Part shown: positions 1 through 6,488 of the stretch, piece by piece
How the letters are laid out: each line of letters starts with the position of its first letter
Numbering within the stretch: position 1 is the first letter of the stretch
Notes under the pieces: generated by a model
Databases searched by the model: none
Told to the model about the DNA's origin: nothing
Seen by the model: the letters and a program-made list of their open reading frames with translations, nothing else
Program-made: the position numbers and the translations under genes
Assembly (NCBI GenBank): GCA_031268395.1
Contig: JAIRXI010000209.1
Coordinates: 1 to 12,654, forward strand
DNA: 12,654 nucleotides
DNA from: Tannerella sp.
Lineage (GTDB): Bacteria; Bacteroidota; Bacteroidia; Bacteroidales; Tannerellaceae
Direction: 5' to 3'

Positions 1-20
1 CGTTCCTCCTCGCAATGACG
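1..20. repeat. Fragment of a dispersed CATTGCGAG-type repeat
   Basis: Read on the minus strand, the first 20 bases end in GTCATTGCGAGGAGGAACG. From memory this resembles the CGTCATTGCGAG dispersed intergenic repeat found in many bacterial genomes, including Bacteroidetes. It is cut by the window edge, so its full length and partner arm cannot be seen. The identification rests on recall, not on a search. Confidence 0.4.
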
Positions 21-46
21 GCGGCATTCGGCTTTTGAAACAGTTC

Positions 47-89
47 CTTTCCGTCTTCCTCCGTGTTTGAATCGGGAGGAGACGGAGAG
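47..89. terminator. Strong hairpin downstream of the thiC-like gene; possible terminator without a T-run
   Basis: CCGTCTTCCTCC (51-62) pairs with GGAGGAGACGG (75-85) with one bulged base. The stem extends outward through 47-50 and 86-89 with one T-G pair, giving about 15 base pairs around a 12-base loop. It lies about 75 bases past the stop of the minus-strand thiC-like gene, where a transcript end would be expected. No T-tract follows on either strand, so it is not a classical intrinsic terminator. It could equally be a barrier to RNA decay or part of an intergenic repeat. Confidence 0.4.
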
Positions 90-162
90 GCTTCTTGCGG
101 CGCCTGAAACTCTTACAGGTTATTTATTTCGCATCCCTAAAGAGGAGGCAAGGGCCTGTCGG

Positions 163-1728
163 TTATATGAAAGGCTGTCCGGTCAGTTGACCTTCCGCTG
201 CGGATACCCCGTGACGGCCGCCGGAGAAGTCGACCGTCAGCCGCCGGATGTCGTTCAGCCGTCCTTCACGGCGGGCCTTGCTGAGGGCATTGTCACGCAC
301 CTGCGCTCCCGGATGACCTTTGGCCAGGTCGGCCGCATGTGCCGCAATCTTGTGTGCGATGATGCCGGCCCGCAGGTCTTCCCTGCCGCCGACCGGGATC
401 ATGCTCCCGTTGCCGATCAGCGAGGCGCCGTGCCAGGCTGCCTGTGCGCCTCCGATGGCCGAGGCGATGTATCCGTAGACGCCGGCAATGTCGGTGATTG
501 TCGTCCCCATCGTAAAGAAAGGCACTCCCTTGCAGATATACAGATGCTCTTTGGTGTTGGCTTCGATTTTGTGCAGGGGGATATGACCGGGGCCTTCGGC
601 AATGGTCTGGACATGCTGTTTCCAGGCCATTTCGATCAGGTGGCGCATTTCGGTCAGTTCGGCGATGCAGGCCGGGTCGTTGGCATCGTAAATGGCGTCG
701 GGACGCAGTCCGCTGCTCAGGAAAAGCGAGATGTCGCAGGCTTTCAGTATTTCGCAGATTTCGTCAAAATGCGTGTACAGAAAGTTCTCCTCTCCGTGCG
801 TGTTCATCCATTCGCTCAGGATGATGCCGCTGCGGGACACCAGGTTCACCAGGCGGCTGTTCGTCAAAAGCAGGTGTTCCTTCCGCATGGCCGCGTGGAT
901 GGCCATAAAGTCCACACCCTGCCGGGCCTGTTCGATCAGCGTGTCGCGAAACAGCGCCCAGCTCAGCTCCTCCGGCCTCCCGCCGGCTCTTGCCAGCGCC
1001 TGATAGAGCGGACTGGTTCCCACGGGCACCGGACAGTTGCGGATCAGCCACTCCCGCACGTGGAAACAGTCGTCCCGGGACGAGAGGTCGATCAGCGTAT
1101 CCGTGCCCCACCGGCAGGAGCGGATCATCTCCCCGACGGTCTCTTCCGCATTCCGGCTGTAGGGGTTGATGTTCGTGTTCACCTTTACCAGGAAGCGGCG
1201 GCCGATAATCATCGGTTCCACTTCCGGATGGTTGATGTTCGAGGGGACGATGGCGCGGCCGGCCGCAATCTCCCTCCGCACAAAGTCCGGCGTGATGTAG
1301 GATTTCAGGCCCATGGCTTCCACCTGCTGGTTTTCGCGGATGGCCACATATTCCATTTCCGGCGTGACAACCCGTTTTTTTGCATAATACATCTGCGTGA
1401 TCTGCTTTCCCTCCCTGGCCCTGAAAACGGGCGGCTGCACGGGGAAGGCGTCTTTGCCCCGCGGCTCGCCGGACGGCGGCTCAAGCCGCGTAATGTCTTT
1501 CCGCCGCTCATACCACTCTTCGCGGATCCGGTCGATCCCTTTTCCGGCCGCATGGATGCCTGGCGAGCCGGAATAAGGACCGGCCGTGTCGTACACCGTT
1601 ACGGGACTGTTGCTTTTATTGATCTTGGAACCGTCCGGTCTGACCGTCTCCGTATCCGACAGCACAATCTGACTCATGCCCACCCGGATATTGTTGATCT
1701 GGCCGGGAATATACACTTTATTTCTCAT
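163..1728 (-). CDS. ThiC family protein (phosphomethylpyrimidine synthase homologue) lacking the iron-sulfur and metal-site motifs
   Basis: This is a 521-residue homologue of ThiC, the radical-SAM enzyme that turns aminoimidazole ribotide into the thiamine pyrimidine. ThiC signatures seen: YDTAGPYSG (46-54), TPEMEYVAIREN (122-133), GRAIVPSNINHPE (157-169), NCPVPVGTSPLYQAL (231-245), RDTLIEQARQGVDF (261-274), EGPGHIP (378-384) and KIAAHAADLAKGHPGAQVRDN (from residue 460). Family hallmarks are missing. The chain stops about 35 residues after the GHPGAQ block, so the C-terminal CX2CX4C motif for [4Fe-4S] is absent. The TPKEHL His (second metal ligand) falls in a 3-residue deletion. SLGDGLRPG reads LFLSSGLRPD, GYDH reads VYGY, and IHAGV reads IHAAM. 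No frameshift was found that would restore the tail. ATG 1728 was chosen because upstream in-frame codons run through the promoter, and an AG-rich stretch precedes it. ThiC ancestry is secure; normal ThiC activity looks unlikely. No other thiamine gene is in the window. I leave the symbol thiC off because it would imply activity. Confidence 0.85.
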   Translation of the reverse strand: MRNKVYIPGQINNIRVGMSQIVLSDTETVRPDGSKINKSNSPVTVYDTAGPYSGSPGIHAAGKGIDRIREEWYERRKDITRLEPPSGEPRGKDAFPVQPPVFRAREGKQITQMYYAKKRVVTPEMEYVAIRENQQVEAMGLKSYITPDFVRREIAAGRAIVPSNINHPEVEPMIIGRRFLVKVNTNINPYSRNAEETVGEMIRSCRWGTDTLIDLSSRDDCFHVREWLIRNCPVPVGTSPLYQALARAGGRPEELSWALFRDTLIEQARQGVDFMAIHAAMRKEHLLLTNSRLVNLVSRSGIILSEWMNTHGEENFLYTHFDEICEILKACDISLFLSSGLRPDAIYDANDPACIAELTEMRHLIEMAWKQHVQTIAEGPGHIPLHKIEANTKEHLYICKGVPFFTMGTTITDIAGVYGYIASAIGGAQAAWHGASLIGNGSMIPVGGREDLRAGIIAHKIAAHAADLAKGHPGAQVRDNALSKARREGRLNDIRRLTVDFSGGRHGVSAAEGQLTGQPFI

Positions 1729-1817
1729 CAAGTCTCTTCTTCTCTGTTTTTGCCCCTCTGCCGGTCCGTCTCCGCCTCTTTCGTGCAAAGAAATGGCAGA
1801 CGCCTTTTTGGGCGCGA

Positions 1818-1849
1818 CAAAAATAGCGAATTGGCCCTGCCGCGCCAAA
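1818..1849 (-). promoter_or_regulatory. Bacteroides-type promoter for the thiC-like gene
   Basis: On the minus strand TTTG (1849-1846) is followed after exactly 20 bases by TATTTTTG (1825-1818). This matches the Bacteroidetes primary sigma-factor consensus TTTG-N19 to 21-TAnnTTTG. Transcription should begin near 1812, leaving a leader of about 83 bases before the ATG at 1728. That leader shows no TPP-riboswitch core (no CUGAGA), although a 6-bp stem (1795-1800 with 1757-1762) enclosing a small CTTT/AAAG hairpin can form. Confidence 0.65.
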
Positions 1850-1886
1850 CGGGTTTCGTTAAAAGTTGTGGAGCGTATCCGGCGCA

Positions 1887-1918
1887 TTTGATTAGCTCAA
1901 TATAAATATGTACTTTTG
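1887..1918 (+). promoter_or_regulatory. Bacteroides-type promoter for the DUF4290-murA-rseP cluster
   Basis: TTTG (1887-1890), a 20-base spacer and TACTTTTG (1911-1918) match the Bacteroidetes TTTG / TAnnTTTG promoter. The predicted start site is about 1923-1925, giving a leader of under 20 bases before the ATG at 1942. It diverges from the thiC-like promoter, with the two -33 elements only about 37 bases apart. Confidence 0.75.
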
Positions 1919-1941
1919 CACCCTAATTATATGCAGTTAAA

Positions 1942-2544
1942 ATGAAGTATAACACAGAAGAAAAACGGCTGGCCTTACCCGATTACGGACGGAATATCCA
2001 GAACATGGTAGATTATTGTACACAGGTTGAAGACCGCGAAGATCGGAACCGGTGTGCCGGAGCGATTATCAACATTATGGGGAACATGTTCCCCCACCTG
2101 CGGGATGTCAATGATTTCAAGCACATTTTGTGGGATCATCTGGCCGTCATGTCCGATTTCAGCCTGGACGTGGACTATCCGTATGAGGTGCTGAAAAGGG
2201 AAGACCTGTACAAGCGTCCGCCCCACCTGTCATACAGCAATTCGAGAATCGCCTATCGCCATTACGGGAAAATAATGGAGCGGATGATCGCGAAAGCCAC
2301 CGAACTGGAAGACGAAGAGGAAAAAGCCGTACTGGTCCGTCTGCTGGCGAACCACATGAAAAAGTCGTTCATGATGTGGAACAAGGATTCCGTGGACGAC
2401 CGGAAAATCCTCAAAGACCTCGACGAACTGTCCGAGGGGCAGATTGTACGGAATGAAGAATCTTTCCGCCTGACGGAAAACAGGGACGCACGCGGCAGCA
2501 ACGGCGTCAATTACAAAAAAACGTTTGTTCGCAAGAGCAGATGA
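1942..2544 (+). CDS. DUF4290 domain protein of unknown function
   Basis: This 200-residue soluble, highly charged protein starts MKYNTEEKRLALPDYGRNIQ and contains INIMGNMFPHLRDVNDFKHI (about 47-66) and SRIAYRHYGKIMERMI (about 101-116). I recognise it as the DUF4290 family, which in Bacteroidetes lies directly upstream of murA. It has no signal peptide or membrane segment, and the middle (about 120-180) looks helical and rich in Glu and Lys. The start is fixed by the promoter at 1887-1918. The last four bases overlap the murA start (ATGA), which implies translational coupling with MurA. The conserved linkage hints at a role near cell-wall synthesis or growth control, but this is inference and no activity is known to me. 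Confidence 0.9.
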   Translation: MKYNTEEKRLALPDYGRNIQNMVDYCTQVEDREDRNRCAGAIINIMGNMFPHLRDVNDFKHILWDHLAVMSDFSLDVDYPYEVLKREDLYKRPPHLSYSNSRIAYRHYGKIMERMIAKATELEDEEEKAVLVRLLANHMKKSFMMWNKDSVDDRKILKDLDELSEGQIVRNEESFRLTENRDARGSNGVNYKKTFVRKSR

Positions 2545-3845
2545 GTTCGTTTGTCATAGAAGGCGGCTACCGTTTATCCGGCGAAATCCATCCCCAGGGA
2601 GCCAAGAATGAAGCGCTGGAAGTGATCTGCGCCGCATTGCTTACTCCCGAACGGGTCGTCGTTCGCCACGTCCCCGACATCCTGGACATCAACAATCTGA
2701 TACAGCTGTTACGCGACATGCAGGTGCACGTGGAACACCTGTCGGAAGATACGTATGCTTTCCGGGCGGATACGGTAGACCTGACTTATCTGGACACCGA
2801 CGAATTTGCCCACCGCGTCTCTTCGCTCCGCGGATCGGTCATGCTGATCGGGCCGCTGCTGGCACGTTTCGGCAAAGCCATCCTGCCGCAGGTGGGCGGA
2901 GATAAAATCGGACGGCGGAGGCTGGACACACATATCACCGGCCTCCAAAAACTGGGCGCCCGCTTTACTTATGACATCCAGCGGCAGCTGTATACCGTCA
3001 GGGCGACGCGACTGAACGGCGCATACATGCTGCTGGACGAAGCTTCGGTTACGGGTACGGCCAATATCCTGATGGCCGCCGTATGTGCAGAAGGCGTCAC
3101 AACCATTTACAACGCAGCGTGCGAACCTTACATCCAGCAGCTTTCGACCATGCTGAACCGGATGGGCGCGCGCATATCCGGCATCGGCTCCAACCTGCTG
3201 ACCGTCGAGGGCGTCGCCTCGCTGCACGGAACGGAACATACCATCCTGCCGGACATGATCGAAGTTGGCAGTTTCATCGGAATGGCCGCCATGACAGGTT
3301 CGGACATCCTGATTAAAAACACGGGATACGACCGGCTGGGGATGATTCCCGATGCCTTCCGCCGGGCAGGTATCCGGGTGGAGCCGTGCGGCGACGACAT
3401 TCATGTGCCGGCACACGACGCGTATGAAATCGAAACCTTTATGGACGGTTCCATCATGACGGTGGCGGATGCGCCCTGGCCGGGACTGACGCCGGATCTG
3501 TTGAGCGTCATCCTGGTGGTGGCGACGCAGGCAACGGGCAGCGTCCTGATACACCAGAAAATGTTTGAAAGCCGTCTGTTTTTCGTAGACAAACTGATCG
3601 ATATGGGTGCGCAGATCATCCTGTGCGATCCGCACCGCGCAACAGTCATCGGACTGGCTCGCCGGCTGAAACTGAGGGCCACCCGAATGGTCTCGCCGGA
3701 CATCCGCGCCGGGATTGCCTTGCTGATTGCGGCCATGAGCGCGGAAGGAACCAGCCGGATTGACAACATCGAGCAGATCGACCGCGGCTACCAGCAGATC
3801 GACAGGCGGCTGAACAGCCTGGGCGCTCATATTTCAAGGCTTTAA
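2541..3845 (+). CDS. murA: UDP-N-acetylglucosamine 1-carboxyvinyltransferase, Asp-type active site
   Basis: The enzyme transfers enolpyruvate from PEP to UDP-GlcNAc in the cytoplasm, the first committed step of peptidoglycan synthesis. At 434 residues it is slightly longer than the E. coli enzyme. Visible motifs are GAKNEALEV (20-28, with K22 and N23 at the family positions), LRGSVMLIGPLLARFG (96-111), GGDKIGRRRLDTHI (119-132) and APWPGLTPDL (311-320, with D319 matching the general-base Asp305 of E. coli). The catalytic loop Cys115 of E. coli is Asp121 here. In other species this Cys-to-Asp form is active and insensitive to fosfomycin, and I believe Asp is usual in Bacteroidetes. The gene overlaps the DUF4290 gene by 4 bp and is followed after 11 bp by rimM, so it sits inside an operon. 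Confidence 0.95.
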   Translation: MSSFVIEGGYRLSGEIHPQGAKNEALEVICAALLTPERVVVRHVPDILDINNLIQLLRDMQVHVEHLSEDTYAFRADTVDLTYLDTDEFAHRVSSLRGSVMLIGPLLARFGKAILPQVGGDKIGRRRLDTHITGLQKLGARFTYDIQRQLYTVRATRLNGAYMLLDEASVTGTANILMAAVCAEGVTTIYNAACEPYIQQLSTMLNRMGARISGIGSNLLTVEGVASLHGTEHTILPDMIEVGSFIGMAAMTGSDILIKNTGYDRLGMIPDAFRRAGIRVEPCGDDIHVPAHDAYEIETFMDGSIMTVADAPWPGLTPDLLSVILVVATQATGSVLIHQKMFESRLFFVDKLIDMGAQIILCDPHRATVIGLARRLKLRATRMVSPDIRAGIALLIAAMSAEGTSRIDNIEQIDRGYQQIDRRLNSLGAHISRL

Positions 3846-3856
3846 CTCCCGGAATA

Positions 3857-4375
3857 ATGATTTGCAAGGAAGACCTTTTTCAGATCGGACAGTTTGCCGG
3901 GCTGCACGGAATCAGGGGAGAACTGTCGCTAAGGACGGAATATGACGTCCTTGACGGAATGGACAGTCCTTATCTGGTCTGCGAGATGGACGGGATTCCG
4001 GTGCCTTTTTACATTGAGAATTGCCGTCCGAAAGGGCGTTCGGTGATACTGGTAAAGCTGGAACGGGTAGACGATCCGGCTGCGGCAAGGCGCTTTGTCA
4101 ACCGGCCGGTATATTATCCGCTTTCGGCCATGAAAAACGTGCCGGAAAAAGACGCAGGCTGGCGCCGGTTCAGAGGATATATCCTTGAAGATATACAGAA
4201 GAAGGTAACAGGCCGGGTGACGGAGGTGGACGAAACAACGCTCAACGTGCTTTTCCGTGTAGATTGCGGCGGAAAAGAAATATTGGTGCCGATGGCCGAA
4301 GAACTGATTTGCTCCGTCGACCGGGCGGCGAAACGCATGGTTGTGTCACTCCCGGACGGCCTGCTGGACCTTTGA
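3857..4375 (+). CDS. rimM: Ribosome maturation factor RimM
   Basis: This 172-residue protein has the RimM layout. An N-terminal beta-barrel starts IGQFAGLHGIRGELSL (10-25), with the conserved GLHGIRGEL turn. A C-terminal PRC-barrel follows, with GYILEDIQKKVTGRVTEVD and ending ILVPMAEELI...VSLPDGLLDL, typical of the family. RimM binds ribosomal protein S19 and helps assemble the 30S subunit head. Length is normal. The ATG at 3857 lies 11 bp after the murA stop and shows no obvious Shine-Dalgarno, as is common in this phylum. Neither trmD nor rpsP, its usual partners in proteobacteria, is adjacent. Pairing with murA is instead the Bacteroidetes arrangement. Confidence 0.93.
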   Translation: MICKEDLFQIGQFAGLHGIRGELSLRTEYDVLDGMDSPYLVCEMDGIPVPFYIENCRPKGRSVILVKLERVDDPAAARRFVNRPVYYPLSAMKNVPEKDAGWRRFRGYILEDIQKKVTGRVTEVDETTLNVLFRVDCGGKEILVPMAEELICSVDRAAKRMVVSLPDGLLDL

Positions 4376-4387
4376 AGATAAAAAACG

Positions 4388-5257
4388 ATGGCAAAAAAAC
4401 AGCACAAAAAGAAACACTCTTTCTGGAAGCGGGTTCAGTTGAAATACAAACTCTCCTTTTTCAACGAATCGACGCTCGAAGAAGTATGGTCGTTCCGGCT
4501 GTCGCAGTTGTCGGCGTTCGTGACGGTCGGACTGTTTACCATTCTCCTGATTGCCGTCACCGCACTGGTCATCATCAAGACACCGATCCGCAACTACCTG
4601 CCCGGCTATCTGGATGTCGAAGTGCGGAATAAAATCATTCTGAACGCACTGAAGGTGGATTCGCTGGAAACACTGGTCCTGACGCAGGCTCAGTATCTGG
4701 CAAACGTAACGGATATTCTGACCGGCACGGTGACGGTAGACTCCGTTCACCGTTCCGATTCGGCCGCCTTTATCACGGCAAACTACGATGTGCCCCGCTC
4801 AGAAAACGAAGAACATTTCGTAAAAACCTTTGAAGAAGAAGAAAAATACAACTTCACGGTGTTGAACGCAAACCCGACGGTCACAGAAGACGTGTTTTTC
4901 CACAAGCCGGTGAACGGCATTATTTCGTCCCGCTACAATGCGGAGATCCGTCATTACGGGGTAGATCTGGTGGCCGGACTGCGGGAAAGCGTACTGGCGA
5001 CGCTGGACGGCGTGGTCGTGTATACCGGTTACGACCCCCGGTACGGGAACGTGATCGGACTGCAACATAAAAACGGTTTCTTTTCGATCTACAAGCACAA
5101 TGAGTTACTGTTAAAGGAAATGGGCGACCAGGTCATTGCCGGTGAAGCGATTGCGCTCATCGGCAACACGGGCGACCTCTCCACCGGGCCTCACCTGCAT
5201 TTCGAGTTATGGCACAAGGGAAATTCGATGAATCCGGAAGAATACATTGCTTTTTAG
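4388..5257 (+). CDS. Membrane-anchored M23 family metallopeptidase (LytM-type)
   Basis: This 289-residue protein starts with a Lys-rich cytoplasmic segment (KKQHKKKH), then has one transmembrane helix (about 42-63, VTVGLFTILLIAVTALVII). A periplasmic linker follows, and then a C-terminal M23 domain (about 175-289). The zinc and catalytic set is complete: H189 and D193 in HYGVD, H237 in the YKH position, H269 and H271 in HLHFEL. That predicts an active endopeptidase cutting peptidoglycan cross-bridges or stem peptides, rather than an inactive EnvC/NlpD-like activator. The membrane segment places the domain in the periplasm. It sits 12 bp after rimM and 21 bp before dxr in the same operon, consistent with wall remodelling alongside MurA. 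The exact substrate bond cannot be read from the sequence. Confidence 0.92.
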   Translation: MAKKQHKKKHSFWKRVQLKYKLSFFNESTLEEVWSFRLSQLSAFVTVGLFTILLIAVTALVIIKTPIRNYLPGYLDVEVRNKIILNALKVDSLETLVLTQAQYLANVTDILTGTVTVDSVHRSDSAAFITANYDVPRSENEEHFVKTFEEEEKYNFTVLNANPTVTEDVFFHKPVNGIISSRYNAEIRHYGVDLVAGLRESVLATLDGVVVYTGYDPRYGNVIGLQHKNGFFSIYKHNELLLKEMGDQVIAGEAIALIGNTGDLSTGPHLHFELWHKGNSMNPEEYIAF

Positions 5258-5278
5258 GATGACGGCAGCGAACAGAGC

Positions 5279-6439
5279 ATGAAGAGGCAACTGGCTATAT
5301 TGGGTTCGACCGGTTCCATCGGTACGCAGGCGCTGGAAGTTGTCAGCGAACATCCCGACCTGTTCGAGGTCTACGCCTTGACGGCCAACGAGCAGGCGGA
5401 GCTGCTGATTGAGCAGGCACGCCGTTACCGGCCGGAGGCGGTCGTCATCGCCAACGAGCGGAAGTATCCGGAAGTGAAGGAGGCCTTGAGCGACCTGCCC
5501 GTCAAGGTATGGGCAGGGGCCGATGCCATTGCGCAGGTTGTACGTTCCGAACCGATAGACATGGTGCTGACGGCGCTCGTCGGCTATGCCGGTCTGCGGC
5601 CGACCATCGCAGCCATCCAGGCCGGCAAGGCCATTGCCCTGGCCAACAAGGAAACACTGGTTGTGGCCGGCGAACTGGTCATTTCGCTGGCGAAAGAAAA
5701 CCGTGCACCCCTGTTTCCGGTAGATTCGGAACATTCCGCCATCTACCAGTGCCTGAACGGCGAATGGAACAATCCGGTGGAGAAGATCATCCTGACGGCC
5801 TCGGGCGGCCCCTTCCGGACGAAGACGCCGGACGAACTGGCGCTGGTCACAAAGGCGCAGGCGCTGCGGCATCCGAACTGGTCGATGGGAGCCAAGGTGA
5901 CGGTCGACTCGGCTTCGATGATGAACAAAGGCTTTGAAATGATAGAAGCCAAATGGCTGTTCGGTCTGGCGCCGGAACAGATACAGGTGCTGGTGCATCC
6001 GCAGTCCGTCATCCATTCGATGGTGCAGTTTGCGGATGGCGCCCTCATGGCACAGTTGGGCGTGCCCGACATGAAACTGCCGATTGCGTATGCCTTTTCC
6101 TGGCCACAGCGGCTGAAAAGCGCGTCGGAACGGCTGGATTTCAGCCGCTATGCGGCGCTGACATTCGAGGAACCCGACATGCGGAAATTCCGGAACCTGG
6201 CCTTCGCCTTCGAGGCGGCACGCCGGGGCGGAAACATGCCCTGCATCCTGAATGCGGCAAACGAAGTCGCGGTGGCGGCCTTCCTGCGGGAGCAAACCGG
6301 CTTCCTGCAAATGAGCGAGGTGATCGAACAGACCCTGGCCAAGGCATCTTTCCTTGCAGCGCCGACGTATGAAGATTACGTGCAGACGGACGGGGAAGCA
6401 CGGCGCATCGCAGCAGAGGCCATAAAAAAAAGTAGTTGA
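5279..6439 (+). CDS. dxr: 1-deoxy-D-xylulose 5-phosphate reductoisomerase
   Basis: The enzyme converts DXP to 2-C-methyl-D-erythritol 4-phosphate with NADPH, the second step of the non-mevalonate isoprenoid pathway, which supplies undecaprenyl carriers and quinones. At 386 residues it has normal length. Motifs seen are the NADPH-binding ILGSTGSIGTQALEV (7-21), LANKETLVVAGE (121-132), PVDSEHSAIYQCL (147-159, with metal ligands D149 and E151), LTASGGPF, VDSASMMNKGFEMIEA (209-224, with E220), HPQSVIHSMV and the C-terminal LNAANEVAVAAFL. All catalytic residues are present, so it should be active and, from knowledge of the family, sensitive to fosmidomycin-type inhibitors. It is followed after 49 bp by rseP, a pairing also common outside this phylum because both genes fall in envelope-biogenesis operons. 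Confidence 0.96.
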   Translation: MKRQLAILGSTGSIGTQALEVVSEHPDLFEVYALTANEQAELLIEQARRYRPEAVVIANERKYPEVKEALSDLPVKVWAGADAIAQVVRSEPIDMVLTALVGYAGLRPTIAAIQAGKAIALANKETLVVAGELVISLAKENRAPLFPVDSEHSAIYQCLNGEWNNPVEKIILTASGGPFRTKTPDELALVTKAQALRHPNWSMGAKVTVDSASMMNKGFEMIEAKWLFGLAPEQIQVLVHPQSVIHSMVQFADGALMAQLGVPDMKLPIAYAFSWPQRLKSASERLDFSRYAALTFEEPDMRKFRNLAFAFEAARRGGNMPCILNAANEVAVAAFLREQTGFLQMSEVIEQTLAKASFLAAPTYEDYVQTDGEARRIAAEAIKKSS

Positions 6440-6488
6440 TAAAATAGTAATTAGTAATTTAATGTTGATAGCATAGGAGATTGACTGT

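Noticed and set aside
67..1905. 612-codon open frame on the plus strand opposite the ThiC-like gene
   Set aside because: The minus strand encodes unmistakable ThiC motifs with a matching promoter. The plus-strand protein is Arg, His and Gly rich with no recognisable domain, as expected of an antisense frame in GC-rich coding DNA.
5207..6310. Long minus-strand open frame opposite dxr, with similar frames opposite murA, rseP, ligA and dapA
   Set aside because: All are complements of well-identified plus-strand genes and show no family motifs. They arise because the sense genes seldom use the codons that would place stops on the other strand.
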